Part shown: positions 1 to 8,727 of the stretch, piece after piece
Layout of the letters: each line of letters starts with the position of its first letter
Position numbering within the stretch: position 1 is the stretch's first letter
NCBI GenBank assembly: GCA_024244665.1
Contig: JAAEOI010000061.1
Coordinates: forward strand, 1-64,000
Source of the DNA: Bacteroidota bacterium
GTDB taxonomy: Bacteria; Bacteroidota; Bacteroidia; Bacteroidales; GCA-2748055
Direction: 5' to 3'
DNA length: 64,000 bases
Position numbers and translations under genes: made by a program
Notes under the pieces: model-generated
Databases searched by the model: none
Told to the model about the DNA's origin: nothing
Seen by the model: only the letters and a program-made list of their open reading frames with translations

Positions 1-312
1 GATTACAATGCAACCACCAATCCCAATCACCTTATTGCAGGAATTGAAAATGTTTGCATGGAGTGCCACACCACCATGCCAGGATGGAAGCCGGCAGAAT
101 ATGAACATTTCGATTTTCCCCTCACCCTGGGTCATGCCATCAATGACTGCAATGAATGTCACGATGAAGGGAACTATTCCAATGTGTCATCCGATTGCTT
201 TTCGTGCCATGAGACGGATTACAATGCAACCACAAATCCCAATCACCTCTCGGCCGGAATTGACAACGTTTGCTTGGAGTGCCACACCACCATGCCAGGA
301 TGGAAACCGGCC
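1..312 (+). repeat. Tandem 216-bp coding repeat in the cytochrome gene
   Basis: The first ~95 bases recur almost identically from base 217 (gattacaatgcaaccac, then the coding sequence for NVC-ECHTTMPGWKPA). The spacing is 216 bp, or 72 codons. The unit encodes a three-heme module. The window starts inside or at the start of a unit, so further units may lie upstream. Confidence 0.75.
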
Positions 313-546
313 AAGTTCACAGAACATGATCCTTTGTTTTTCCCAATATATTCTGGAAAGCACGGGAGCGAATGGAGCAGCTGCACAGACTGTCACAGCA
401 ACCCTGCGAATTACTCAATCTTTTCCTGTTTCGATTGCCATGAGCACAACCGGGCCGATATGGATGACGAACATTCGGGTGAGGATGGATATGAATATAC
501 AAGCATGGCCTGCCTGGATTGCCATCCCACAGGAAGAGACAAATAA
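1..546 (+). CDS. Multiheme c-type cytochrome (5' partial)
   Basis: The frame is open from the first base, so the gene begins outside the window. The visible 181 residues hold seven CxxCH heme-attachment motifs (CMECH, CNECH, CFSCH, CLECH, CTDCH, CFDCH, CLDCH). A 72-residue unit starting DYNATTNPNHL carries three hemes and begins again 216 bp later, followed by a divergent C-terminal part. This resembles cytochrome c3/c7-like periplasmic or outer-surface electron carriers. It ends 8 bp before a signal-peptide protein predicted to be a beta barrel, so a joint role in electron transfer across the outer membrane is possible but inferred. The N-terminus and total heme number are unknown. Confidence 0.85.
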   Translation, partial: DYNATTNPNHLIAGIENVCMECHTTMPGWKPAEYEHFDFPLTLGHAINDCNECHDEGNYSNVSSDCFSCHETDYNATTNPNHLSAGIDNVCLECHTTMPGWKPAKFTEHDPLFFPIYSGKHGSEWSSCTDCHSNPANYSIFSCFDCHEHNRADMDDEHSGEDGYEYTSMACLDCHPTGRDK

Positions 547-554
547 AAAGCAGC

Positions 555-2141
555 ATGAGAAATCTACTACTGATCCTACTAATCCTTGTTGCTGGCCCCA
601 ATATCTTTGGACAGCAAAACAGGGATGGAAAAGTAACTTACATTACTTCTCAGCATATATATGTGAAATTTAACTCAACGGAGCACCTATCGGAAGGGGA
701 TACGCTTTATATTAAACAGGGGGGGGAAGAGGTCCCTGCCCTTCAGATTAAGAACCTTTCTTCCATTTCCTGTGTCTGCATTCCGCTTTTATCCATTCCT
801 TTTAAAGTATCCGAGAATGTATATGCAAATATGAAGATTATGGTTGATTCGGTAAAGGTTGATGAGCCCATCATCAGCCATGCAGAGCCGGTCAACGAAT
901 TACCAGAATATGATTCTACTGCTGTTAAGCAACTTAAACAGGACATAAGTGGACGCATTTCTGTTTCCTCTTATTCAAACCTGAACAGTGAAACAACTGC
1001 AAGAAATCAGCGCATGAGATATACCTTTTCTTTACGCGCAAATCACCTGGGAAATTCAAAATTCTCTGTGGAGAGTTATCTCTCATTTGCTCATAGCAAT
1101 AGCAATTGGGAGGAGGTGAAGAAGAATATTTTCAATGGCTTGAAAATATACAACCTCTCTGTAAAATATGCTTTTAATGAAACCATGAATGTTTCACTGG
1201 GCAGAAAGATTAATCCGAAACTATCTTCAGTGGGAGCCATTGACGGGGTACAATTTGAGAAAAGATTTAATTCTCTAACGATTGGAGCCATAGCGGGTTC
1301 ACGTCCTGATTATGTCGATTATAGTATAAATCCTAATCTCTTACAATATGGGATCTATCTGGGACATGAGCTGAAAGGAATCAATGGAAGCATGCAAAAC
1401 ACCCTTGCTTTTATCGAACAAACCAATCATTCCATGACCGATAGACGGTTTGCCTATTTCCAACATTCCAACATGCTGGTCAAGAACCTGTTTTTCTTCG
1501 GGTCGGCAGAGATTGACTTGTTCAAAAACACAGACGGCACCCAGGAAACCGTATTTGATCTTACAAATACTTATTTATCACTTAGATATAGAATCATCCG
1601 CCCCCTCTCCCTGGGATTGTCCTTTAGCGCCAGGAACAATATTATCTACTACGAAACCTATAAAGATTTCCTGGAGAGGTTATTGAAAACTGAAACGCTT
1701 CAGGGATGGCGGTTTCGGATCAATTTGCGACCGGCAAAATACCTGTTTATGAATATTCATGCAGGTTACCGATACCGGAAAGATGATCCTCAGCCCTCAA
1801 AAAACCTGAACGGAACCGTCACTTACTCGCAGGTTCCCGGAATTGGGGCCTCTGTGACTGCCTCTGCCACCTGGCTTGAAACAAGTTATCTGAATGGTAT
1901 AGTGTACGGACTGGGATTATCACGGAATATCATATCGGACAAGCTGAGCGGGGGAGTTAAATACCGGTATGTAGATAACCTGTATAGGAATTCAGAATTT
2001 GCTCTTGTCCAACATGTAGGAGAAGCCAATCTATCCTGGATGATTCATAGAAAACTCTCTCTATCGGTTTTCTATGAAGGCTCTTTTGAGAAAGAGTTAA
2101 CCTACCACCGTATTTATTTGAATATTAGCCAGAGGTTTTAG
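555..2141 (+). CDS. Predicted outer-membrane beta-barrel protein, cytochrome-linked
   Basis: This 528-aa protein is read from the ATG at 555, because residues 1-20 (MRNLLLILLILVAGPNIFGQ) form a typical signal peptide; an ATG 36 bp upstream lies inside the cytochrome gene. Residues 25-100 look like a small SH3/OB-like periplasmic part. From about residue 130 the sequence alternates polar and aromatic residues in strand-length blocks and ends in a phenylalanine (SQRF), as in outer-membrane barrels. I do not recognise the family. The 8-bp gap to the multiheme cytochrome suggests one transcription unit and perhaps a porin-cytochrome partnership, which is inference from context. Confidence 0.6.
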   Translation: MRNLLLILLILVAGPNIFGQQNRDGKVTYITSQHIYVKFNSTEHLSEGDTLYIKQGGEEVPALQIKNLSSISCVCIPLLSIPFKVSENVYANMKIMVDSVKVDEPIISHAEPVNELPEYDSTAVKQLKQDISGRISVSSYSNLNSETTARNQRMRYTFSLRANHLGNSKFSVESYLSFAHSNSNWEEVKKNIFNGLKIYNLSVKYAFNETMNVSLGRKINPKLSSVGAIDGVQFEKRFNSLTIGAIAGSRPDYVDYSINPNLLQYGIYLGHELKGINGSMQNTLAFIEQTNHSMTDRRFAYFQHSNMLVKNLFFFGSAEIDLFKNTDGTQETVFDLTNTYLSLRYRIIRPLSLGLSFSARNNIIYYETYKDFLERLLKTETLQGWRFRINLRPAKYLFMNIHAGYRYRKDDPQPSKNLNGTVTYSQVPGIGASVTASATWLETSYLNGIVYGLGLSRNIISDKLSGGVKYRYVDNLYRNSEFALVQHVGEANLSWMIHRKLSLSVFYEGSFEKELTYHRIYLNISQRF

Positions 2142-2143
2142 TC

Positions 2144-2173
2144 AAATCCATCAACACCCCCATCACCTTAAAT
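2144..2173. repeat. Partial copy (A) of the tRNA-Phe downstream repeat
   Basis: The run aatccatcaacaccccc followed by atcaccttaaa matches the left part of the blocks at 7084, 8518 and 10115, but the hairpin part is missing. It marks the left edge of the lasso-peptide cassette. Confidence 0.55.
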
Positions 2174-2297
2174 TTGATGAATTAGCCCTTATGGAATTAT
2201 TTGTATCGATGGCAAAGGAGTGGAGGAAATTGAGTGCTGATATTATCGGGGGGTGTTGCAGGTTAATTGCGGTAAAAATGAGCCAGGAAGAACCTTT

Positions 2298-2459
2298 TCA
2301 ACTTATCGTAGTCATACTACCACCATGATGTTTACCATGACCACGGGTTACACTTTCAGTTATTTGAGGCTTGTTTCCACCCAAAGTCTGTGAAAACTTC
2401 AAACTCTCACAGGCCGGCTTTTGCCACTCTTTCTTTTTACCTCTCTGCCCCTTCTTCAT
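2298..2459 (-). CDS. Lasso peptide precursor (A protein)
   Basis: This is a 53-aa ORF whose ATG overlaps the stop of the B2 peptidase gene (ATGA). The leader contains KKKEWQKP, matching the YxxP-type motif bound by B1/RRE proteins, and ends in SQTL with Thr at the conserved penultimate position. The predicted core starts at residue 27 with GGNKPQITE. Gly1 and Glu9 fit a nine-residue macrolactam ring. The tail is Ser/Thr- and His/Gly-rich (RGHGKHHGG) and ends in Ser. Paeninodin-like lasso peptides paired with HprK-like kinases are phosphorylated on a C-terminal Ser, which this core has. The position next to B1, B2 and a kinase makes the call strong. Core length and ring size are inferred. Confidence 0.85.
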   Translation of the reverse strand: MKKGQRGKKKEWQKPACESLKFSQTLGGNKPQITESVTRGHGKHHGGSMTTIS

Positions 2460-2854
2460 AACTCGTTTATTTTATTGTACCCCATTGAACTGCTCTGATC
2501 ATACCATGCATGTGCAAGGAACTCCTTCTCTGTACTTACTCCAAGATATAGAGGAATGTTCAACCCCTTTCTTTTAAAAGATAAATGTACAATGATGCTC
2601 TCTTTTAAACAAGTATGTTTCCCTGGCATCTGTTTAATGACCTTTTTGATCAGGACTAAATCGTTTGTGTAGGGCTTAAAATCAAAGGGTTTTATATTAT
2701 CATGAAGGAAATATTTGTGGTAGTACTTTTTTAAAGGATAACACCTGATTAACCAGCTTACATACAAGTATGTAAGCATTATCCGAATAACCTCTTTTTT
2801 CCTCTTTCCATTGAGGTGGAAAAAAGCGATGCTTGCTTTAAGAGGTTTTGTCAT
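2456..2854 (-). CDS. Lasso peptide leader peptidase (B2, transglutaminase-like)
   Basis: The protein is about 132 aa from the ATG at 2854 (MTKPLKAS); an in-frame start at 2890 is also possible. The C-terminal half carries the family signature: TCLKES with the catalytic Cys, then RKGLNIPLYLGV, then LAHAWYDQ with the catalytic His. B2 proteins cut the leader off the lasso precursor in the cytoplasm so that the cyclase can close the ring. The gene overlaps B1 upstream, and its stop codon overlaps the precursor start, so the three should be translationally coupled. The length fits stand-alone B2 proteins. Confidence 0.85.
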   Translation of the reverse strand: MTKPLKASIAFFHLNGKRKKEVIRIMLTYLYVSWLIRCYPLKKYYHKYFLHDNIKPFDFKPYTNDLVLIKKVIKQMPGKHTCLKESIIVHLSFKRKGLNIPLYLGVSTEKEFLAHAWYDQSSSMGYNKINEL

Positions 2855-3143
2855 GTCTGATTTGAATGATACCTTTTTCAACAAGCTCAATGATAAAATC
2901 CAGTGTATCCTCGATACAGACCTTCATGTCCACATCGTATTCACTGCATAAAAAGTCTGTAAGCTCACCAAATGAACGGGGCCTGTCTAATTGTTGCCAG
3001 ATATAGCTTGCATGAAGGTTCAGATTCAGATACTCTTCGTGTCTAATATTCAGCATGACAACTTCGTTGTCAATCAATGTAAATAATTGCTCCGGATTCC
3101 GCTGCAGGATCGTTAAACTATTGATTTGGTGTTTCTGCTTCAT
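2838..3143 (-). CDS. PqqD-like RiPP recognition element protein (lasso B1)
   Basis: This is a small PqqD-fold protein, 101 aa from the ATG at 3143 (MKQKHQIN); an upstream ATG at 3173 lies inside the sulfotransferase gene. Typical features are VVMLNIRHEEYLNLN (the beta strands), ASYIWQQLDRPRSFGEL, and a C-terminal helix with VDMKVCIEDTLDFI. In lasso clusters this protein binds the leader motif (EWQKP in the precursor) and presents it to B2. It overlaps B2 by 17 bp and follows the sulfotransferase stop by 8 bp. Confidence 0.85.
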   Translation of the reverse strand: MKQKHQINSLTILQRNPEQLFTLIDNEVVMLNIRHEEYLNLNLHASYIWQQLDRPRSFGELTDFLCSEYDVDMKVCIEDTLDFIIELVEKGIIQIRHDKTS

Positions 3144-3150
3144 TGTCTGG

Positions 3151-4008
3151 TTATGATTCCTTAAGATATCCAAATTTCTTCATGACCTTGTGGTGAGGTT
3201 CTACTATATCTTTGATCTGCTGTTTTGTTAATCCGGTTTCCCATTCATTGGATCTCCCCTTTCTGAAAAACGCCTCCGAATGCATGCCTCGTTCCCTGAA
3301 TCCGGTTTCTGTTTCCATTGCTTTCAAAGTATCAAATGAGCTGCGAGCTAATGCATCTTTGATTTCCGATTCCTCATATTCAAGATTCAAGAAATCGCTG
3401 GCTCTTTTAAATGTATTCAGGGAATGATCCAGCATATCTTCATACCTGATTACATGAACCGGGAGTTTTGAATTCTCTGTCCAGGAGTTGACATGGTTTG
3501 ACCATGATTTTAGTATCTGTTGAGTCTGAATGTCTATCTTATATTTTTTACCATTGAGGCTTGAAGAGTCACTATTTAAAACGGATATAGTTTCATCAAT
3601 GGATGCATTGTTATGATAGGAATAGGAAATTGCTATATCCAAAGGATTTCTTACGATATAAAGTACACCTTTCGTAATTTCTTTGGGAAATAATGGAAAT
3701 CCCCTGCTGTTCAGCGTCCATGCTTCATGGGTCTTTACGTATGCCGTTTCTTCCATTTCATCTGAAAATCTCCTGAATACCTGCGGCCGAAGATTATCTA
3801 TCTCTTCTGCTGATAATTCGGATGAGTGAATGCCCAGGAAGCTATCAATGATACTCCGGTTGCTCGAAATTGTGGTCTCAGTCAAGTTGTTAATATTGAC
3901 AGGTTGGTGGGAATCAGATAACAGGTTGCTGAGAAAAATACGAAACCATGTATTTCCCGACTTGGGATAGGATGCCAGCCAGACAATATTTTTTCTCGTT
4001 TCAGGCAT
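3151..4008 (-). CDS. PAPS-dependent sulfotransferase in the lasso operon
   Basis: This 285-aa cytosolic-type sulfotransferase has the 5'-phosphosulfate loop SYPKSGNTW near residue 14, AYVKTHEAW, the 3'-phosphate site VRNPLDIAISYS near residue 120, and the C-terminal RKGRSNEWE motif. These bind PAPS in the Sulfotransfer_1 family. It overlaps the kinase gene upstream by 8 bp and precedes B1, so it is built into the lasso operon. The likely substrate is a Ser, Thr or other hydroxyl of the precursor or mature peptide, which is inference. A small-molecule substrate cannot be excluded. Confidence 0.85.
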   Translation of the reverse strand: MPETRKNIVWLASYPKSGNTWFRIFLSNLLSDSHQPVNINNLTETTISSNRSIIDSFLGIHSSELSAEEIDNLRPQVFRRFSDEMEETAYVKTHEAWTLNSRGFPLFPKEITKGVLYIVRNPLDIAISYSYHNNASIDETISVLNSDSSSLNGKKYKIDIQTQQILKSWSNHVNSWTENSKLPVHVIRYEDMLDHSLNTFKRASDFLNLEYEESEIKDALARSSFDTLKAMETETGFRERGMHSEAFFRKGRSNEWETGLTKQQIKDIVEPHHKVMKKFGYLKES

Positions 4009-4915
4009 CGGGCTTAAAGATAATTTCAGAAATATATTTTGCGAATTCCATTACATTTAGAGGATCCACCGGTCTGTTGATATGGAGCATTTGTATAGAA
4101 TTAACGAGCCGTGACAGGTTGTGATAATGTACCTCCGTCTGATCCATTTTATCAATAAACTGCAATCTATAGGTATTGTTACGTAATTGATGAAATTTCT
4201 CCTTACCAAAGATTTCTGAACAACTATACTCAGCTGAATTAGTGGAATTTAATATAACCATCCTGGATAAGCTGGGGGGGGCTTCCTTCAAAACAGGGAT
4301 AGGCATCCGGTATTTTTCAAGCCTGGGTCTGACTCTTAAAAAGTCATCTTCCTTTTTTAGGTGGACCAATACATCCTTCCATAGTTTTAGATGGGGAATT
4401 CCATTCTCTACTCTGAAATGCTGGTTCCCATTATGTCCAATAACCGAAATATCATCTGCGACGATTGAATAACCAAGCTCAAGCAGACCTGCTGCAAGGG
4501 TGGATTTCCCCACACCTGATTGTCCTGAGAGGATGACTGTCTGGCGGCCATCTGTAATTGCACTGCCATGAATAGCCAGCATTCCACGCTGATGTAGCAA
4601 AGCTCCAATACATGACCCCAACAAAACCAACCTGATCTCCTCAGGAAGGACTTCTCTTTCGGGTTGAATGATGATCCGGTTCCCGTCTTGTACCCTGTAA
4701 CGGCCAATGCCTTCAAATTTGAAAAGAAAATCATTCATAGCTGCCTCAAACAGAATCCCGGAACCTCTTACTTCGGGAAGATGTTCAGGGACTTTACCAA
4801 AGCTTATGGTAACATCTGATTTGATATTCTGAACCGAGGTTAACTCGGGAAGCTCCAACTCAGAGCCAATGGTTAAACCATATATTTTATAGTGGTATTT
4901 GTTCAAGCTTTTCAA
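4001..4915 (-). CDS. HprK-related peptide kinase of the lasso operon
   Basis: The 304-aa protein has the HPr-kinase C-terminal fold: HGSAI, a Walker A loop LSGQSGVGKST near residue 133, then VADDISVI. Related kinases in paeninodin-type clusters phosphorylate the C-terminal Ser of the precursor, and the precursor here ends in Ser. The N-terminal ~100 residues resemble the usual extra domain of these proteins. The only start giving this N-terminus is TTG at 4915; the next in-frame ATG is about 43 codons in. This is the first gene of the minus-strand operon and overlaps the sulfotransferase. Confidence 0.8.
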   Translation of the reverse strand: MKSLNKYHYKIYGLTIGSELELPELTSVQNIKSDVTISFGKVPEHLPEVRGSGILFEAAMNDFLFKFEGIGRYRVQDGNRIIIQPEREVLPEEIRLVLLGSCIGALLHQRGMLAIHGSAITDGRQTVILSGQSGVGKSTLAAGLLELGYSIVADDISVIGHNGNQHFRVENGIPHLKLWKDVLVHLKKEDDFLRVRPRLEKYRMPIPVLKEAPPSLSRMVILNSTNSAEYSCSEIFGKEKFHQLRNNTYRLQFIDKMDQTEVHYHNLSRLVNSIQMLHINRPVDPLNVMEFAKYISEIIFKPDA

Positions 4916-4978
4916 ACAAAGATAGGTAACATATGGGTTATGCTTTTTTATTAACAGGATTCTCCTATTTTTGTTTAC
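4916..4978. promoter_or_regulatory. Divergent promoter region of the lasso locus
   Basis: This 63-bp gap separates the kinase operon (minus) from the cyclase (plus). Boxes fitting the Bacteroidota -7 consensus TAnnTTTG are present on both strands: TATTTTTG at 4966-4973 (plus) and TATCTTTG at 4924-4917 (minus). Both lie within a dozen bases of the start codons, implying very short or absent leaders, and no clear -33 TTG is visible. The assignment is weak. Confidence 0.3.
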
Positions 4979-6925
4979 ATGCCTTCATTCTTCCTGCTTA
5001 TTGATAAGTCAGTTAACGAAGAAACAGCGAGTCTTCTTAATGATTCACTGGAAGAATATGATAGTGGATATCGCTGGATCTTTGTTGGTGACAGGATTGG
5101 GATTGCGATGGAATCTTCAGAGACAAATAGTACGGATCCCAAAAACCGGGAGTTATTGTATAGCGACTGTTTTTTTGTGGATGACAAATCGGGTTGCTGT
5201 ATCGTATCGGATTCAAGAATTGACTACAGACGGGAATTAGCTGGAAAACTGGATGTTAAGTGGAATGTAGCGAAAGGTTTTTCTGATTGTAAGCTGATCT
5301 TATTGGCCTATTTGAAATGGAAGGAGGAATGCCTGTCTCATCTTTATGGGGATTTTTCTTTTGTAATATGGGACTCCGGGAAAGATGAGGTTCTCTGCGC
5401 AAGAGACCATTTTGGATGCAGACCACTCTATTATGTGGATCAACCAGGCTTTCTTGCTGTGGCTTCAAAAATTTCTGCTTTTAAAAGCATACCCGGTTTC
5501 AGGTTTAAAATCAGAACAGAGTATATTCTGGATTCTATCTGCTCCATAGAGACAAATGAATCTATTTCCGCATATAGAGGAATCGGCAGACTTAAACCTG
5601 CTCACTATCTGCAGCAAAAAAAAGGTCACTTATTTGATCAAAATCGATATTGGGACTTAAGAATCAACGAAAACTATCGGGGGTTGACAATAAATGAAGC
5701 TTCCCGCGGATTAAGGGATAGAATCATTGAAGCAGTAAGGCAGAGAAGTTTGACTTTTGTCCAAATTGGAGTTGAATTAAGTGGCGGATTGGATTCCTCC
5801 GGGATCGCTTCGGTTTTGACGATGCTAGTAGACCAAAATGTGTCCATAAATGCCTTTACTCACTCGGTATCTTCTGATCCTTTGAACCCACAAATGGATC
5901 TGAAGAGCGAGATGGAGTTTAGTACAGCCTTAGTTGAAAAGTACAACACTATCAGGCAGTTCGAAATTACCGGGGAGAATTCAATGGGCGGCTATAGCGC
6001 GTTAATAAAAGCATTAAACATATTAAATAAGCCTATTAACTTACACTATGCCATGAATTCAGATCTGTTATTTGAGATGGCAGGTTAATTGGGTACTTCA
6101 GTAATGTTTTCAGGCCTGGGTGGAGATGAAGGAGTTTCGAACGATGGAAGTGGATATTTTAATGAGCTAATCAGCCATGGTCAACATTCGAAACTAAGAG
6201 AGCATATTAAAAGTATTGTATCTCGTCGAGGCAGCCGTTTCTACAGGCAGCTGATCAAACTCTATATAAATTACTACGCGCCGTGGCTGCAAAATCTTTA
6301 TAAGAATGATTGGAGAAAGGCCACGTATCAGTCTTTTGCCCTTCAAAAGAGTCTTGCCAGAAAATACAGGATGAAGAGAAGGTATTTTTACACCAACTCA
6401 CTCCCTGCTAAACCTGATGTGAGGGCTATACAGTATTTCCGGATCATGTATCCAAATAAGCCTGAACGAATCGAGGAGACCTTACTTCTGGCTCAACAAC
6501 ACGGAATTGAATACAGGTATCCCTTTCTGGATGTTAAACTGCTTGAGTTTTTCTACTCATTGCCCTCAGAATATAAGTATAAGGATGGAATGGGCAGGTA
6601 CCTTTTCCGGAAAGCGATGGAGGATATATTGCCGGAAAAAATCAGAATGAGAACCCATAAAGGCGGAAACACCATTCCCAATGTCTTTGTCAGAGTATTA
6701 AAAGATGAGGAGATATTTCGGGAGATTATTGATGAAGGCCAGTTGAAGAATCATTATCACTATGTAGATTATGATAAGCTTCATGAGATGCTGGATAGCT
6801 TTAAAAAAATGGGTGAATCAAAACAACACGATTATGGCCTAAAAGCATTTCAAAGTCCAATAAGTGTGCTGATCCTGCAGAGGTGGCAAAGGGAGGGGAA
6901 GATTGATATTGGAATTAAGTGTTGA
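4979..6925 (+). pseudogene. Lasso cyclase (asparagine-synthetase-like), interrupted by an in-frame TAA
   Basis: Two ORFs, 4979-6088 and 6089-6925, are the same reading frame separated only by TAA at 6086-6088. Together they give about 648 codons, the usual size of lasso C proteins. The first part has the N-terminal glutaminase-like domain without a catalytic Cys2 and the ATP-pyrophosphatase loop SGGLDSS at residues 268-274. The second resumes exactly where the family has its SGxGGDE loop (FSGLGGDEG), so nothing is deleted. The family adenylates the core Asp/Glu side chain and closes the macrolactam. Unless the stop is read through, reinitiated at the adjacent TTG (6089) or is a base error, the cyclase is dead. 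Confidence 0.75.
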
Positions 6926-7351
6926 TCTGGGAATCACCGTTGCGTTATGAAAAATATGTTTCTTAATTGGGAATCACCATTCCTATTCGAAAATTGAGGG
7001 TCTTGATTTTCAATTCTCCATTTTCATGGATAGTCCTTTAATAACGGTGTAATACTTCAAACCTTCGTAGCTAACACGAATTCAATTTCCATCACCAGCC
7101 CCGTCACCTTAAAATGCAAAGCCCCCGAGAATCCGAAGATTAACGGGGGCTTTAGCGGTTTGGCGGACACTTGCAAGGAGAAAAGTTATTAAGCAAGGAA
7201 TGCTTCTGAAAGGAAACCTGGATTTTGACATACAGAAAACAGCTTTGATATGAAAAAACCATCCCTTAACTTTATACTACTTGGGTTCCGGAAGTCGCTG
7301 ACGTTAAACATGTTACATTATTTCAAAGATATTGAAACAATAAGAACCTGT
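6926..7351. other. Intergenic region with repeat copy B
   Basis: No convincing gene is visible. A short direct repeat (tgggaatcaccgtt at 6929, tgggaatcaccatt at 6968) lies just after the cyclase. The tRNA-Phe downstream repeat occupies 7084-7166. The rest shows nothing recognisable. Confidence 0.5.
7084..7166. repeat. tRNA-Phe downstream repeat, copy B, with terminator hairpin
   Basis: The block is nearly identical to 10115-10196. It contains caccttaaaatgcaaagccc, a hairpin with arms aaagcccccg and cgggggcttt (7118-7153), then agcggtttggcgg. It stops matching copy D exactly where the tRNA-Phe sequence begins there. It separates the lasso cassette from the 7.35-8.28 kb lipoprotein. Confidence 0.8.
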
Positions 7352-8281
7352 TTAGTAGAAATTGAGATTCACATCTTTATGGAATGACAATAGATATTTC
7401 CCGGTTGCAAATTCAACATATGCTTTGCCGTCACATCTATCATGAAAATTCAGAAATATGTGCCCCAGGTCAGTTTCGGCTCCCACAACTAAATTCTGTA
7501 TAAAACCAACACCGGAAATGGGATTCAAATCACATGTTGAGTAAACAAATTTTGCTTCTATCATTGCGTGATACAGTATGCCACCGGTATTGCTTGTCGC
7601 TTTAGCAATTTGTCCACCCCCGTTTATGGTATATTCATCATCATAAATATCTGACATAGTATTATTCTGGTTGACCGAAGCAAACCAGACATTTTGTTGA
7701 ACTGCAGCAAAGGCATCATCAAATTGGTTTTCATTAAGACGTTCTGTCTCCAGAGTAATATGTGGATTTGTCATATTTAAATGTAACAGGGTATCTGCTC
7801 CTTCACCAATAATTATGTCTTGTTCAGCAAACAAGGTCATTATTGTTCCATTTTCTATCTCTATTACAGGTATGGTATAAATTCCTACAAATTCATATCT
7901 CGCCTCCAGGATATCAATGTCAGTGAATAAAGCAGTAATAACGCCACCATCGTCACCCCATATCCCTGCAATTGTTATCTGCCCAACAGAGCCATTAAAA
8001 GGCAAAGGGTAAGATTCATTTATTGATACCAGCATTACGCAAGTTTCTGTATCAATATTACTATTCTGCGAATGGATTACTACATTATCAGGTAGATTTT
8101 CACCTTTAAAAAAAGTATAAGCCAATGATGCACAATACCCAATAGCAGCTGAAACTTTAAATCCATGCTTCAAAGGTTCAATTTCGGGGTCTTGATTCAT
8201 CTCGCCTATTTTCTTACACGATGTTAATGTTACTAGAGAAAGGAAAGACAGTAAAAATGCAAATTGACAATATGCTTTCAT
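7352..8281 (-). CDS. Hypothetical secreted lipoprotein
   Basis: The protein is 309 aa from the ATG at 8281, chosen because MKAYCQFAFLLSFLSL followed by TSCKK is a lipoprotein signal with lipobox LTSC; the longer ORF start at 8356 would bury it. The mature part is rich in beta-prone segments and has scattered Cys (YCAS, TETC, STCD, DRCDG). I do not recognise a family. It stands alone between two repeat copies and faces left. It is probably surface- or periplasm-anchored; nothing in the context suggests a pathway. Confidence 0.6.
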   Translation of the reverse strand: MKAYCQFAFLLSFLSLVTLTSCKKIGEMNQDPEIEPLKHGFKVSAAIGYCASLAYTFFKGENLPDNVVIHSQNSNIDTETCVMLVSINESYPLPFNGSVGQITIAGIWGDDGGVITALFTDIDILEARYEFVGIYTIPVIEIENGTIMTLFAEQDIIIGEGADTLLHLNMTNPHITLETERLNENQFDDAFAAVQQNVWFASVNQNNTMSDIYDDEYTINGGGQIAKATSNTGGILYHAMIEAKFVYSTCDLNPISGVGFIQNLVVGAETDLGHIFLNFHDRCDGKAYVEFATGKYLLSFHKDVNLNFY

Positions 8282-8727
8282 TTTCAATTGATTGAATGCA
8301 CCTAGTGTACTTCTTACCCCTAAATTACTGTATATATACACAAAAGCCAATTGCACGAATATTATTCCAGGACAAATACGAGACGTGTTACAATCCCATG
8401 ATTAAAGCCTTTTTGCCCAAAATGAGTTAAGGTTGAATGGCTGAGATGAGACTCCAATTTAATCCAAGTGAAAATGTGTTCATTTCACCTCACAGGATGC
8501 CGGATAAGTTTTCGATTGAAAATCCATCAACACCCCCGTCACCTTAAAATGCAAAGCCCCCAAAAATCCTAAGATTAACGGGGGCTTTCGCGGTTTGGTG
8601 GATGCCACATCCAGTCCTAATCATTGAATAAATGACAACAAGATTAATTAATCTTTGTAAAAGATTTTATTGATTGAACCTAAATATGTTCTATTATTGC
8701 CATAGTTTGAAATAAAAGTGTTGCTGT
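8282..8727. other. Intergenic region with repeat copy C
   Basis: No gene is seen in this 446-bp stretch. It contains repeat copy C at 8518-8601 and, on its right, AT-rich sequence that presumably carries the promoter of the propeller protein at 8728. Confidence 0.5.
8518..8601. repeat. tRNA-Phe downstream repeat, copy C, with terminator hairpin
   Basis: It matches copies B and D with a few differences (gccccc then aaaaatcctaag in the loop, ctttcgcggtttggtgg at the right end). The hairpin arms at 8553-8588 are kept. After the match the sequence continues gatgccacatcc, which could be a decayed trace of the tRNA end or chance. Confidence 0.75.

Noticed and set aside
2371..2577. 68-codon plus-strand frame opposite the lasso precursor and B2
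   Set aside because: No recognisable product and no start signal; it is the shadow of the two overlapping minus-strand lasso genes.
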